A stretch of DNA of 38,875 nucleotides from Candidatus Hydrogenedentota bacterium (GTDB lineage: Bacteria; Hydrogenedentota; Hydrogenedentia; Hydrogenedentales; CAITNO01), in assembly GCA_012730105.1 (NCBI GenBank), contig JAAYBJ010000233.1, positions 1 to 38,875 on the forward strand, in the 5' to 3' direction. Positions within the stretch are counted from its first letter, which is position 1; each line of letters begins with the position of its first letter. Shown here one piece after another: positions 31,180-38,875 of the stretch. Both the position numbers and the translations under genes were made by a program. Under the pieces are notes generated by a model. The model did not search any database. It was not told the origin of the DNA and saw only the letters and a program-made list of their open reading frames with translations.

Positions 31180-32742
31180 ATGATGAAGTACGACAACACA
31201 GTTCTTCCTTTGTTGCCTTGGAATCTGGATGCCGTGCGGGATGCCCAGGCCATAAGTGGTATCGGATGCTTAGGCGTTGTCCTATTAACGCTCGGCGTGT
31301 TAGGCGCGGTGACGGGAATTCTGCTGGACGGATGTCAGGATAACGGAATTGAAGCGTCCTTTCTTTTTGATCCCGCAAGCGGTCCCGCACCGCTGACTGT
31401 GTCTTTTGTGGATACCTCCACATCTGAGAATTCGCCGATTACGGAGTGGGCATGGACTTTCGGCGATGGCGGCACCAGCGACAAGTCGCGACCGTCGCAT
31501 ACCTATGTCGAACCCGGCGAGTATACCGTGTCACTTGCCGTGACGACAGTGGATGGCAGCGACACTTTCACCGTTCCGAACTGTATTACGGTCATAGGCG
31601 GTGTTGAAGGCGAGATTGAGGGCGAAAACGTCCCCGATGAAGAGGGCGAGACTGAGGGTGAGCGCGAGGGGGAGCAGGAAGGGGAGTGTGAGGGGGAGAG
31701 TGAGCGTGAGGGTGAGGATGAGGGGGAGGGGGAGGGGGAGAGTAATCCCAACGGCGCGCTGAAGGTAACCATACTCCCTGCCGAGGTGGTGGAGGACGGT
31801 GCGATATGGACGCTTGATCACGGATTTCATTATGTTAGCGGCGCCACAGTCCAGGGGGTCGCGTCGGGTAGGCATACGGTTTCGTTCAAGGACATGGGCG
31901 CCGGTTGGATTACCCCCGCTGAACAGAACGTCGAGGTGCTTGGAGGCCAGACAACGGAGGTGACCGGAAGGTACACCGTGGTCCGTAATATCGGCGATGA
32001 AAAAACGTTCGCCGGTATTGTGTTCAAGTGGATTCCACCGGGCACTTATTACATGGGAAGTGCGAAGACCTCCGCCGAGCTCAGCGCCATCTATGGCGAC
32101 CGGGAATCCTTTTTCGATCCCGAACACCCACAACATCAGGTTACGATCACGCGCGGATTCTGGCTCGGCAAGTATGAAGTGACGCAGGCGCAATGGTCGG
32201 CGCGCATGGCCGGCAATCCTTCGGGGAATGTCGGCTCTAATCTCCCGGTGGAGCAAGTCTCGTGGGACGACTGTCAGGTATTCATCGCCCAACTCAACCT
32301 GCTTGGAGAAGGGGTGTTTCGTTTGCCCACGGAAGCGGAATGGGAGTATGCGTGCCGTGCGGGAACCGATACCGAGTTCTATTGGGGTGATGATGTGAGT
32401 GTGGCCGACAACTATGCATGGCGCTGTCTGAATGTGTACTGCACGACGCAGCCTGTAGGAAAACTCATCCCCAATGCCTGGGGGCTGTATGATATGAGCG
32501 GCAACGTGAGGGAATGGTGCAGCGACTGTTATGATCCGGAATACTATACCGAGGCGGCCGTTATAGATCCGCAGGGCCCGGAACCGCCTGTTTCCGATTA
32601 TATCAGGCGTGTCCGCCGGGGTGGAGGCACCGTCAGTTCGCATGACATCGCATTCTGTCGCTCGGCCATGCGCTACAGCAACATACAGCAGTTCGCCCAG
32701 CCGGACACCGGCTTTCGCCTGGTGCGTGAAAGCGGGGATTGA
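31180..32742 (+). CDS. PKD-EGE-linker-SUMF1-domain surface protein
   Basis: A 520-residue protein. A long hydrophobic segment (about 27-50) ends in LLDGC, possibly a non-canonical lipobox or a membrane anchor. A PKD domain (about 58-140; FVDTSTSENSPITEWAWTFGDGG...HTY) precedes the EGE tract (about 142-188), a PEGA-like beta domain (about 190-268) and a SUMF1/formylglycine-generating-enzyme fold (about 270-515; GTYYMGS, RLPTEAEWEYACRAG, WGLYDMSGNVREWCSDCYD, GFRLVR). True formylglycine enzymes have a CxxxxC pair (CHRSYC) before YRYRCAAR; here the corresponding stretch is HDIAFCRSAMRYSN with a single Cys, so catalytic activity is doubtful. It probably displays a binding fold. ATG 31180 has only a weak ribosome-binding site; 31183 is equally possible. 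Confidence 0.8.
   Translation: MMKYDNTVLPLLPWNLDAVRDAQAISGIGCLGVVLLTLGVLGAVTGILLDGCQDNGIEASFLFDPASGPAPLTVSFVDTSTSENSPITEWAWTFGDGGTSDKSRPSHTYVEPGEYTVSLAVTTVDGSDTFTVPNCITVIGGVEGEIEGENVPDEEGETEGEREGEQEGECEGESEREGEDEGEGEGESNPNGALKVTILPAEVVEDGAIWTLDHGFHYVSGATVQGVASGRHTVSFKDMGAGWITPAEQNVEVLGGQTTEVTGRYTVVRNIGDEKTFAGIVFKWIPPGTYYMGSAKTSAELSAIYGDRESFFDPEHPQHQVTITRGFWLGKYEVTQAQWSARMAGNPSGNVGSNLPVEQVSWDDCQVFIAQLNLLGEGVFRLPTEAEWEYACRAGTDTEFYWGDDVSVADNYAWRCLNVYCTTQPVGKLIPNAWGLYDMSGNVREWCSDCYDPEYYTEAAVIDPQGPEPPVSDYIRRVRRGGGTVSSHDIAFCRSAMRYSNIQQFAQPDTGFRLVRESGD
31604..31750 (+). repeat. Purine-only-rich EGE coding tract with G-runs
   Basis: The EGE linker of the SUMF1 protein is encoded by an almost all-purine + strand. 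It ends in three runs of five G separated by single A (31722-31738), with further G-runs just upstream, a pattern able to form G-quadruplex or triplex DNA. Codon phase is GAG-GGN-GAG as in the other EGE genes. Confidence 0.7.
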
Positions 32743-33084
32743 GTCACTGACTTCTCCGGCCAGGGTTGCCATGCAGAGGATCACGGCCGCAGAGCGGTGC
32801 GGATGTATTGGGCGGGTAGAGAGAGCGGATAAGGAAGCGCGGGGATTAGCAATGGGTAGTGGGGAGGCTGGACACGCATGTCGTACTCTGTATGATACCA
32901 ATGTTTCGAGGAGCGCAGGGTCTTAAGTCCAATTTGCCTGACGTTTACTCTTATGGGTTATGTCCTTGATCTGTGTCCGCTTTGTGGCCAGGTGTTGTTA
33001 TGGAAGTGTCTGCAGCCAGTGGGGACAGGCGCGACATAGTAGTGTTATACTTTTCGTCTTACCGAACTTGGGAAAGATCCTTAT
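32743..33084. other. Intergenic region before the DUF6259 gene
   Basis: No gene was found in this 342-nt stretch. The only notable signal is a weak promoter pair, GGGACA (33022-33027) and TATACT (33046-33051) with an 18-nt spacer, which would start transcription about 27 nt before the DUF6259 gene. Confidence 0.4.
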
Positions 33085-35298
33085 ATGAACAAACAGTCTA
33101 AAATGAAAGTTATCATTGTCTTGGCAGCTTTTTCATGGGTATGTGCCTCCTGCTTCGCGGGTGCGGATACGAGAACCGAAAAGGCCCGGACCGTTGCGGC
33201 GGGCAGTCTGGAGATGACCCTGCAGGCGGGGGACGGCGGTATACAGGTAACAAGCCTGGTTAATCTTGAAGACAAGGCGGAACTGCTGGCGCAGGAGCGG
33301 GCGCCTCTGTTTGAACTGGTGGTGCGTAACAGCAAAGGCGAGGAAGTGCGGGTCTCTTCGGAAAAAGGCTGGACGCGCACCGCCATGAATGAATCCGAAG
33401 GGGGCGTCGTACTGATATGGGAGAATTGTCCGGACGCGGGTCTGGAGGCCTTTCGGGTTACCGTGAAGGCCGTTCCCAATTCCGCCGTGCATTCCTGGGA
33501 ATGGCACCTGGAAACGGAGGGCACGGTCGGGGAAACGCGTCTCGAGGATGTGGTGTTCCCGCAGATTGCCCTGAACGAAATCGCCTCCGGGGGCGGCGTC
33601 TTGTACCCGGACGGACCGGGCGTCCTGATTCACGACTTGTGGACCCAGGATCTCCAGAAGTGGCAACGCTATGGCGGTGGCTGGTGCAGCATGCAGTTTA
33701 TGACGGCCTTTGCGGCCCCGCGCGAGAACCGGCCCGCCCCAGGCGTTTACTATGCCATGCACGACCCGATGGGCTCCACCAAGGAAATCGTCCTGCAATC
33801 CAAGGCTGCCACGCGGACGGTGAAGTTTTTCTTTGAACATCCCATCCCGAACCAGGTTCCGCCCACGAACGCCTATGTCCTGCCCGGAAAAGCGGTGTGG
33901 GGACTGTTCCAGGGCGACTGGTTTGACGCCGCGCAGCGGTATAAGGCCTGGGTGAAATCGGAGGCGAAATGGTGGCCCCAACTGGGCGAAGGCGGCCGTG
34001 CCGACACACCCCTCTGGATGCGGGAACTGTGCGCGTGGGCGCAGACCGGCGGCGCCCCGCAGGAGGTGGTGGCCCAGGTGAAGGCCTTCGCGGAGTTCCT
34101 GGACCTCCCCGTCGGGTTCCATTGGTACAACTGGCACCAGATCCCCTTCGACAATGACTATCCCCACTACTTCCCGGTGAAGGAAGGCTTTGCTGAGGCC
34201 GTTCGCGAACTGCAAGATGCCAACGTTTTCGTGATGCCCTATATCAATGGTCGGCTTTGGGACACCCGCGACAAGGGCGCGGAGGATGGCGAATTTACAC
34301 GCGTGGCTTTGCCTGCCGTCGCCAAAATGGAGGACGGTGCTCCTTTCGTCGAAAGCTACGGCAGCAAGGAAAGCGACGGCTCCCCGGTCAAACTGGGTGT
34401 GATGTGCCCGACGACGGCGCTGTGGCAAAACAAGGTGAAAGAGATCGTGTTGCGGTTGCAGAACGAATACGGCGTGAAGGGCGTCTACATCGATCAGGTC
34501 GCCGCGGCCACGCCCGTATTGTGTATGGACCCCGCCCACGGCCATCCCCTGGCAGGCGGGTCCTGGTGGAACACCGGCTACTGGACCCTGCTCGACGCGC
34601 TGCGCCGGGATATGGCGGAAGACCGCATGATTACCACCGAATGCAACGGCGAGCCTTTTGTCAACCGCTTTGATGGCTACCTGACCTGGCACTGGCAGAC
34701 GGACGGCCAGGTGCCCGCGTTCCCCGCCGTATACGGTGGCGCTATCCAGATGTTCGGCCGCAGCTATGGCGGCGGCGACACCCGCGACCTTGCCCTGCGC
34801 ATGAAGGCCGCGCAGCAGCTTGTCTACGGCGAACAAATCGGCTGGCTGGCGCCCTCGATCGCCATGACCCCTGAAAACGGGCCTTTCTTCAAACAGATGG
34901 TGCAACTCCGCTGGCTGCTGCGCCGCTACTTCTACGAAGGTGAAATGCTGCGCCCGCCCCGGCTTGTTGGTGACATACCCCGCGTCAAAGCGGACTGGCA
35001 ATGGAACGGCGAGCACTGGGTTACCACGGACGCCGTGCTGACCGGCGCATGGACGCTCCCGCACGAAGGGAAGTCAGTCTTGATCTTCGCCAACGTTTCC
35101 GATGCGCCCCTGACCGCCACCCTCGACCTGCACCTGGCAGGCGGCGCAGAAGGCAAGACGATGGCGGTAACGGTCCTGCGGGACAAGACCACGCCGCCGG
35201 AAATCTTCACGATTGAAAACGGTGTACTGTCCCCGCTGACCCTTCCCGCCCGCGCTGCCGTCGCTTGGGAGTTTTCCGGAACTGTGCGTTCACGTTAA
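33085..35298 (+). CDS. Secreted DUF6259-like glycoside hydrolase-type protein
   Basis: A 737-residue exported protein. Its signal peptide (MNKQSKMKVIIVLAAFSWVCASCFAG) is cleaved near residue 26, or lipidated at one of its cysteines. An N-terminal beta-sandwich (about 35-290) precedes a barrel-like region (about 310-640) with FHWYNWHQIPFDNDYPHYFPVKEGF, VFVMPYINGRLWD, GVKGVYIDQVAAATP and ITTECNGEPF, features recalled for DUF6259 proteins and related retaining glycosidases. A C-terminal beta domain closes the protein. Asp in YIDQ and Glu in TECNGE are plausible catalytic acids, not proven. The substrate is unknown. It stands alone, followed by a 464-nt gap. Confidence 0.75.
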   Translation: MNKQSKMKVIIVLAAFSWVCASCFAGADTRTEKARTVAAGSLEMTLQAGDGGIQVTSLVNLEDKAELLAQERAPLFELVVRNSKGEEVRVSSEKGWTRTAMNESEGGVVLIWENCPDAGLEAFRVTVKAVPNSAVHSWEWHLETEGTVGETRLEDVVFPQIALNEIASGGGVLYPDGPGVLIHDLWTQDLQKWQRYGGGWCSMQFMTAFAAPRENRPAPGVYYAMHDPMGSTKEIVLQSKAATRTVKFFFEHPIPNQVPPTNAYVLPGKAVWGLFQGDWFDAAQRYKAWVKSEAKWWPQLGEGGRADTPLWMRELCAWAQTGGAPQEVVAQVKAFAEFLDLPVGFHWYNWHQIPFDNDYPHYFPVKEGFAEAVRELQDANVFVMPYINGRLWDTRDKGAEDGEFTRVALPAVAKMEDGAPFVESYGSKESDGSPVKLGVMCPTTALWQNKVKEIVLRLQNEYGVKGVYIDQVAAATPVLCMDPAHGHPLAGGSWWNTGYWTLLDALRRDMAEDRMITTECNGEPFVNRFDGYLTWHWQTDGQVPAFPAVYGGAIQMFGRSYGGGDTRDLALRMKAAQQLVYGEQIGWLAPSIAMTPENGPFFKQMVQLRWLLRRYFYEGEMLRPPRLVGDIPRVKADWQWNGEHWVTTDAVLTGAWTLPHEGKSVLIFANVSDAPLTATLDLHLAGGAEGKTMAVTVLRDKTTPPEIFTIENGVLSPLTLPARAAVAWEFSGTVRSR

Positions 35299-35762
35299 TG
35301 CCCGTTGGGTAACGCTAAACAACGAGTTCCGACAAGCCTGCCTCCACTCCCAAAATAGGACCGGCAGTCCGCAATGTGGGGCTGTCATTCCTGTCTGACC
35401 CTCGTCGGTTAGGGAAACAGCAATGTCTGCTTATCCTCTCCTTTGAATTTTCCGTCTATTGTCCAACCAGTCGCAACTCTCCCGCCGCAAAGATTTTTTT
35501 CTCTTTTTTAGGGGCGCTATCGGGGTCAAGCCAGTATTCGCAAGCCCATGATTGCCAATGATAGGGGAAGTTCGGACTTGTACCGAAGCTGAAACACTGA
35601 ACGAATCGTTACTGATCGGAATAAGAAAATACCGTTAACTGTTAAAATGAAAGGTTTATTTGAAGTAAAAAGATCGTGTTTATTGTATTTTTTTTGAAAA
35701 ACGCCAGTGTATAGAAGCATTTTGCTTGAAGCGCAAGTGACAACATGAAAGGAGGTTCCGTT
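35299..35762. other. Intergenic region between DUF6259 and C25 genes
   Basis: No gene, tRNA or clear terminator is visible. The last 130 nt (35630-35760) are strongly AT-rich and likely contain the C25 promoter; TATAGA at 35710-35715 is a possible -10, but its -35 is not convincing. Confidence 0.45.
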
Positions 35763-38645
35763 ATGGAACAGACAGCCGACACAGAAAACAAACGAAGAGT
35801 GTTTACCGTATTTAGAAAGGCACCGACGTTGGTCTTACCGGCGTTGGTGCTCCTGCTTTTTGCGGGGTGCGACAGGACACCCCCGGGTCCTGTTACGGCA
35901 TTAACGGCCACGCCCGGCGACGGACAGGTGGCTCTTGCATGGACGAACCCCACCGATGGCGATCTCGTTGGCGTTCGTGTTCAACGCAATACGGGCACCT
36001 ACCCGACTTCACACACGGACGGTGCGACCGTGTTTGAAGGCGCGGGAACCACCCACACAGATACTACGGCCGCCAACGGCACGCAGTATTTTTACGCGCT
36101 CTATGCGTATGATGGCAACAGCAACTATTCGACTACGGCGGCACAGGCGACGGCCACGCCCACTTCGGCAGACGCCCACGTGGAAATCCTTGAGGGCTTC
36201 TCCGTTCTGAACGAAGAAATCGCCGGCGTTCCGGAAGAGATACTTGCCTTGGCCCAACGTGAAGAATTGCGTGAACTGTTGACGGAAGCGGAAGGTCTCT
36301 ACCGGGCCGGAGATCCATGCGGTTCCGGGGAAGTCCTCATCGCCCTGCTGCTTCCCGCCGTCCAGAAAGTAAGGGCCGCCGCGGCTCTTGAGACGGCCGA
36401 GGACCTGTACAACAGCGGGCGTATGTTGCGCTATGACATACTGAGCAGTATTCCCGACAAGGGTGACTGCCCTGAAGCGGAGCGCATCGGCATAGAAACG
36501 GCAGCGGAGCCTGAGGAAGAGACAAATGCTCTCGTGATCGCCGGCGCCGTGTTCAGCGAACCCCTGCTGCACACTGCCAAAGTGGAACACGATTTGGGTA
36601 GCGCGAAGATTTTGGAAACCTTTACCCAGGTTGAAATTCCCGGTGCGGATGCCAGGCTCGGCGATCCGGGCAAGCCCGCGGTACCGATTTATCGCACGCT
36701 GGTAGCGGCGCCGCGCGGATCCAAGGTTGAATTAGTGATCAACCCGGAGGACTTCGAGGTTGCCGAAACCATTGCCATGAACCTGTATCCGACCCAGGAA
36801 GAACCGGTGGACCAAAACGGCATCGACCCCGTGTACGGTGACAAACCCTTCTCCCTGGATGCGGCGGTATATGACAGTGACGCCCCGTATCCGCCCGAAC
36901 CCGCCACGGTGCAGTATCTCGGCGATGCCCGGGACCTGCAGATTTACCTGTTGGAAGTGTCGTCGGGACAATATTATCCGATGAGCAACCGGTTGGACCT
37001 GTTTAAGAACATGCGTGCTTCCCTGAACTTCGCCGGCGGTAATGGGGCCTTCGTGACGGAAGCCGCACTAAACCCCTTCGATAGCGGCATGCCGAACGTC
37101 CTGAATGCCGTGCTTAACAAAAACAGCCTCCTTAATTACATTGAATACCTGGCGCCCCCCCGAGTTTTCGGTGAGGAGTTCATGATCATGACCCATCCGG
37201 ATTTTCTGGACGCGGCCATGGCGTTACGCGACCATAAGCGGGATAACGGCCTCTGGACGAATGTATTTCAATGCGGTACCGGCTCGGGCATAACGGGCCG
37301 GCAGACAGCGGCGGAGATCGATAATTTCATCCAGACGCACTATTCGTCCGTACTCACAAAACCCAGTTACATCCTCTTCCTGGGTGATGCGGAGTACATC
37401 CCGACGTTTTATGTGAACGCCATCGGCACGGATTGGCCCTATGCGATTCTCGGCGCCGTGGGCGTAGATAAGTGTCCTGATTTCGCCATCGGGCGAATCC
37501 CGGTGGACACCTTGGAGCAGGCCAACGTCGTGACGGGAAAAATCATGGCTTACGAAAACGCGCCGCCGTTCAATGCGGCCTTCTACAACAACGCTGCCAT
37601 TGCAGCGCAGTTCCAATGCTGCCGCAGCGACACCGGCGCGGGCCGTGATCAGCGCACCTTCATACAGGTCTCCGAGTTCGGGCGCAACGTGATGGCGAAT
37701 GCCGGAAAGACGGTGCAGCGCATTTACATGAAGACTTCGGACGGCCCGTACGGCGGCAGCACGCCGACCGCCTACTACGACGGCACGGACTTGCCGGATG
37801 CCCTTGACGCGGGTAGCGGCTTCCCCTGGGACGGCGACACGGCGGATATCATTGCCGCATACAACGCCGGCCGGTTTCTGTTCATGCACCGTGACCACGG
37901 CTGGGCAGGCGGCTGGGCACATCCGGAGTTCGACTCAGGCGACATCGACAGCCTTGCAAACGGGGCGCTGCAGCCGGTGGTTTTCAGTGTCAACTGCGCG
38001 AGCGGCTTCTTCGACAATGAAACCGCCGGCGGCGCATACGGGACCACAGTCGGCGGCGTCTACTGGGCCGAGAAACTGTTACGCAAACCCAATGCCGGCG
38101 CTGTCGGTATCCTCGGCGATACCCGCAACAGTCCCAGTTGGGCCAATTCCACCCTTACCCAGGGTTTCTTTGACGCCATCTGGCCCAACGCGATCCCGAC
38201 CTTCGGGGGCGCCACGTCGAAGAAACGTCTCGGGGATATACTCAATCACGGGAAACTCTACCTGATGTCCAAGGTAGGCTTCGAAGTGATGGGTGGAAAT
38301 ATTGACAGCGCAAGCGCCAACAACGAGCTGTATTTGTGGCATGTGCTTGGCGACCCGACGATGAAGATTCGCACGAACAACCCGATACTCATATCCCCGA
38401 TAATTCTGTACCGGGAGCTGACTTTCGGGATCAATCTCCAGTATCCTCAAGAGGGCGCCGAGGTCACGGTATTCCAGCGGCCTCCCACCGGCGGTGATCC
38501 GGAACCGATAGCACGCGGGTTCATTGCCGGCGGCACGGCAACCGCTGAGTTCATTGGCGACCGCAATCCCCAGTATCCGCTGGAATTTGTCGCATCGCTG
38601 GATGATTCGGTTGTGGTTCCACTGGAGGCCAAGTCCATAAATTAA
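35763..38645 (+). CDS. Gingipain-type C25 cysteine peptidase lipoprotein
   Basis: A 960-residue exported protein. The lipobox LLLFAGC puts the lipidated Cys at residue 36, after a long basic N-region. A fibronectin type III-like domain (about 40-130; PGPVTALTATPGDGQVALAWTNP) precedes a linker and a C25 N-terminal propeptide-like region (about 250-400). The catalytic part (about 440-860) has the family dyad: His712 in MHRDHGW and Cys745 in FSVNCASG, with YILFLGDAEYIP and FAIGRIPV upstream. C25 peptidases (gingipain relatives) are secreted endopeptidases, often exported by type IX secretion; no type IX-like C-terminal domain was recognised here. AAAGGAGGT ends 7 nt before ATG 35763, which decides the start over 35745. 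It is followed by an intrinsic terminator. Confidence 0.88.
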   Translation: MEQTADTENKRRVFTVFRKAPTLVLPALVLLLFAGCDRTPPGPVTALTATPGDGQVALAWTNPTDGDLVGVRVQRNTGTYPTSHTDGATVFEGAGTTHTDTTAANGTQYFYALYAYDGNSNYSTTAAQATATPTSADAHVEILEGFSVLNEEIAGVPEEILALAQREELRELLTEAEGLYRAGDPCGSGEVLIALLLPAVQKVRAAAALETAEDLYNSGRMLRYDILSSIPDKGDCPEAERIGIETAAEPEEETNALVIAGAVFSEPLLHTAKVEHDLGSAKILETFTQVEIPGADARLGDPGKPAVPIYRTLVAAPRGSKVELVINPEDFEVAETIAMNLYPTQEEPVDQNGIDPVYGDKPFSLDAAVYDSDAPYPPEPATVQYLGDARDLQIYLLEVSSGQYYPMSNRLDLFKNMRASLNFAGGNGAFVTEAALNPFDSGMPNVLNAVLNKNSLLNYIEYLAPPRVFGEEFMIMTHPDFLDAAMALRDHKRDNGLWTNVFQCGTGSGITGRQTAAEIDNFIQTHYSSVLTKPSYILFLGDAEYIPTFYVNAIGTDWPYAILGAVGVDKCPDFAIGRIPVDTLEQANVVTGKIMAYENAPPFNAAFYNNAAIAAQFQCCRSDTGAGRDQRTFIQVSEFGRNVMANAGKTVQRIYMKTSDGPYGGSTPTAYYDGTDLPDALDAGSGFPWDGDTADIIAAYNAGRFLFMHRDHGWAGGWAHPEFDSGDIDSLANGALQPVVFSVNCASGFFDNETAGGAYGTTVGGVYWAEKLLRKPNAGAVGILGDTRNSPSWANSTLTQGFFDAIWPNAIPTFGGATSKKRLGDILNHGKLYLMSKVGFEVMGGNIDSASANNELYLWHVLGDPTMKIRTNNPILISPIILYRELTFGINLQYPQEGAEVTVFQRPPTGGDPEPIARGFIAGGTATAEFIGDRNPQYPLEFVASLDDSVVVPLEAKSIN

Positions 38646-38679
38646 ACGAAGATGCACTGAAAATCCGTGTTTGACTTTT

Positions 38680-38723
38680 CGGCCCGTGTATGTCTATAGG
38701 CGTGCACGGGCCGCGTTTCTTTT
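38680..38723 (+). terminator. Rho-independent terminator of the C25 peptidase gene
   Basis: Perfect 9-bp stem 38680-38688/38705-38713 (CGGCCCGTG with CACGGGCCG), 16-nt loop, then a T-rich run (TTTCTTTT) from 38716. It lies 35 nt past the stop codon. Confidence 0.85.
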
Positions 38724-38875
38724 ATGCGGTGCATGAATTCGTAATCTGTTTTCACAGTCATCCCACAGGAATTTGAATAAGGGCTGAATCAAGCGCAAGA
38801 CTTTCCTCATGAAAACACAACAAAGCGGCGGAACACCCGCAGCCTGGAGAGCCTTGCCATGAAATCAGCCCGGTC
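38724..38875. other. Window end, no complete gene
   Basis: No ORF or motif can be supported in the last ~150 nt. An ATG at 38860 might begin a gene that continues beyond the window. Confidence 0.35.

Noticed and set aside
33133-35064. 643-codon minus-strand ORF inside the DUF6259 gene
   Set aside because: Antisense shadow; the plus strand has a signal peptide and family motifs over the full length.

Overview
The window (about 57% GC by eye, no rRNA, tRNA or CRISPR seen) most likely comes from an uncultured bacterium of Candidatus Hydrogenedentes (Hydrogenedentota) or a close relative. The basis is inference: several large exported proteins carry Glu-Gly-Glu ('EGE') linkers with Cys-rich, membrane-spanning C-termini, and they sit among GH106-, DUF6259- and sialidase-type carbohydrate-active genes, a PQQ-type propeller and a C25 peptidase. 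No marker gene fixes the taxonomy.

Layout. 271-4113: very large secreted GH106-like glycosidase, ending next to a 9-nt-periodic hairpin (4119-4192). 4249-6962 (minus): compact operon of an Rrf2 regulator, a soluble ABC ATPase, a Cys-rich HypB/CobW-like GTPase and a 4Fe-4S protein; the last three are tightly coupled. This is the best candidate for an uncharacterised (metallocentre-related) system. 7100-10474 (minus): giant EGE surface protein with three copies of an unnamed domain. 10820-11782 (minus): stand-alone GMP-synthase ATP-pyrophosphatase subunit with a clear terminator. 12077-12949: two-domain rhodanese. 13100-15445 (minus): second EGE protein with GEVED-like and CHRD domains. 15744-16289: small GAF protein, divergently transcribed, with promoters visible on both sides.

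16612-19916: sodium/solute symporter, sialidase-fold protein and flavodoxin-like reductase. 19965-21935 (minus): phnX and phnW, a complete 2-aminoethylphosphonate to acetaldehyde plus phosphate route. A phosphonate-associated zinc alcohol dehydrogenase lies nearby at 23603-24730, beyond a PQQ-propeller gene on the other strand. 24748-26508 (minus): Tat-exported glycosidase-like protein.

26570-28920: a junction. The C-terminal half of an ADP-forming acyl-CoA synthetase (minus) and the C-terminal half of HflK (plus) are both cut at their 5' ends at the same point (about 27245-27262), followed by intact hflC. This is either a deletion or an assembly misjoin.

29024-38645: a small DUF2784-like membrane protein, an orphan lipoprotein with a textbook promoter and terminator, a PKD-EGE-SUMF1 protein, a DUF6259 glycosidase-like protein and a gingipain-type C25 lipoprotein followed by a terminator.

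Overall the region combines polysaccharide and phosphonate scavenging, surface display, and an anaerobe-style Fe-S/GTPase/ATPase cassette.
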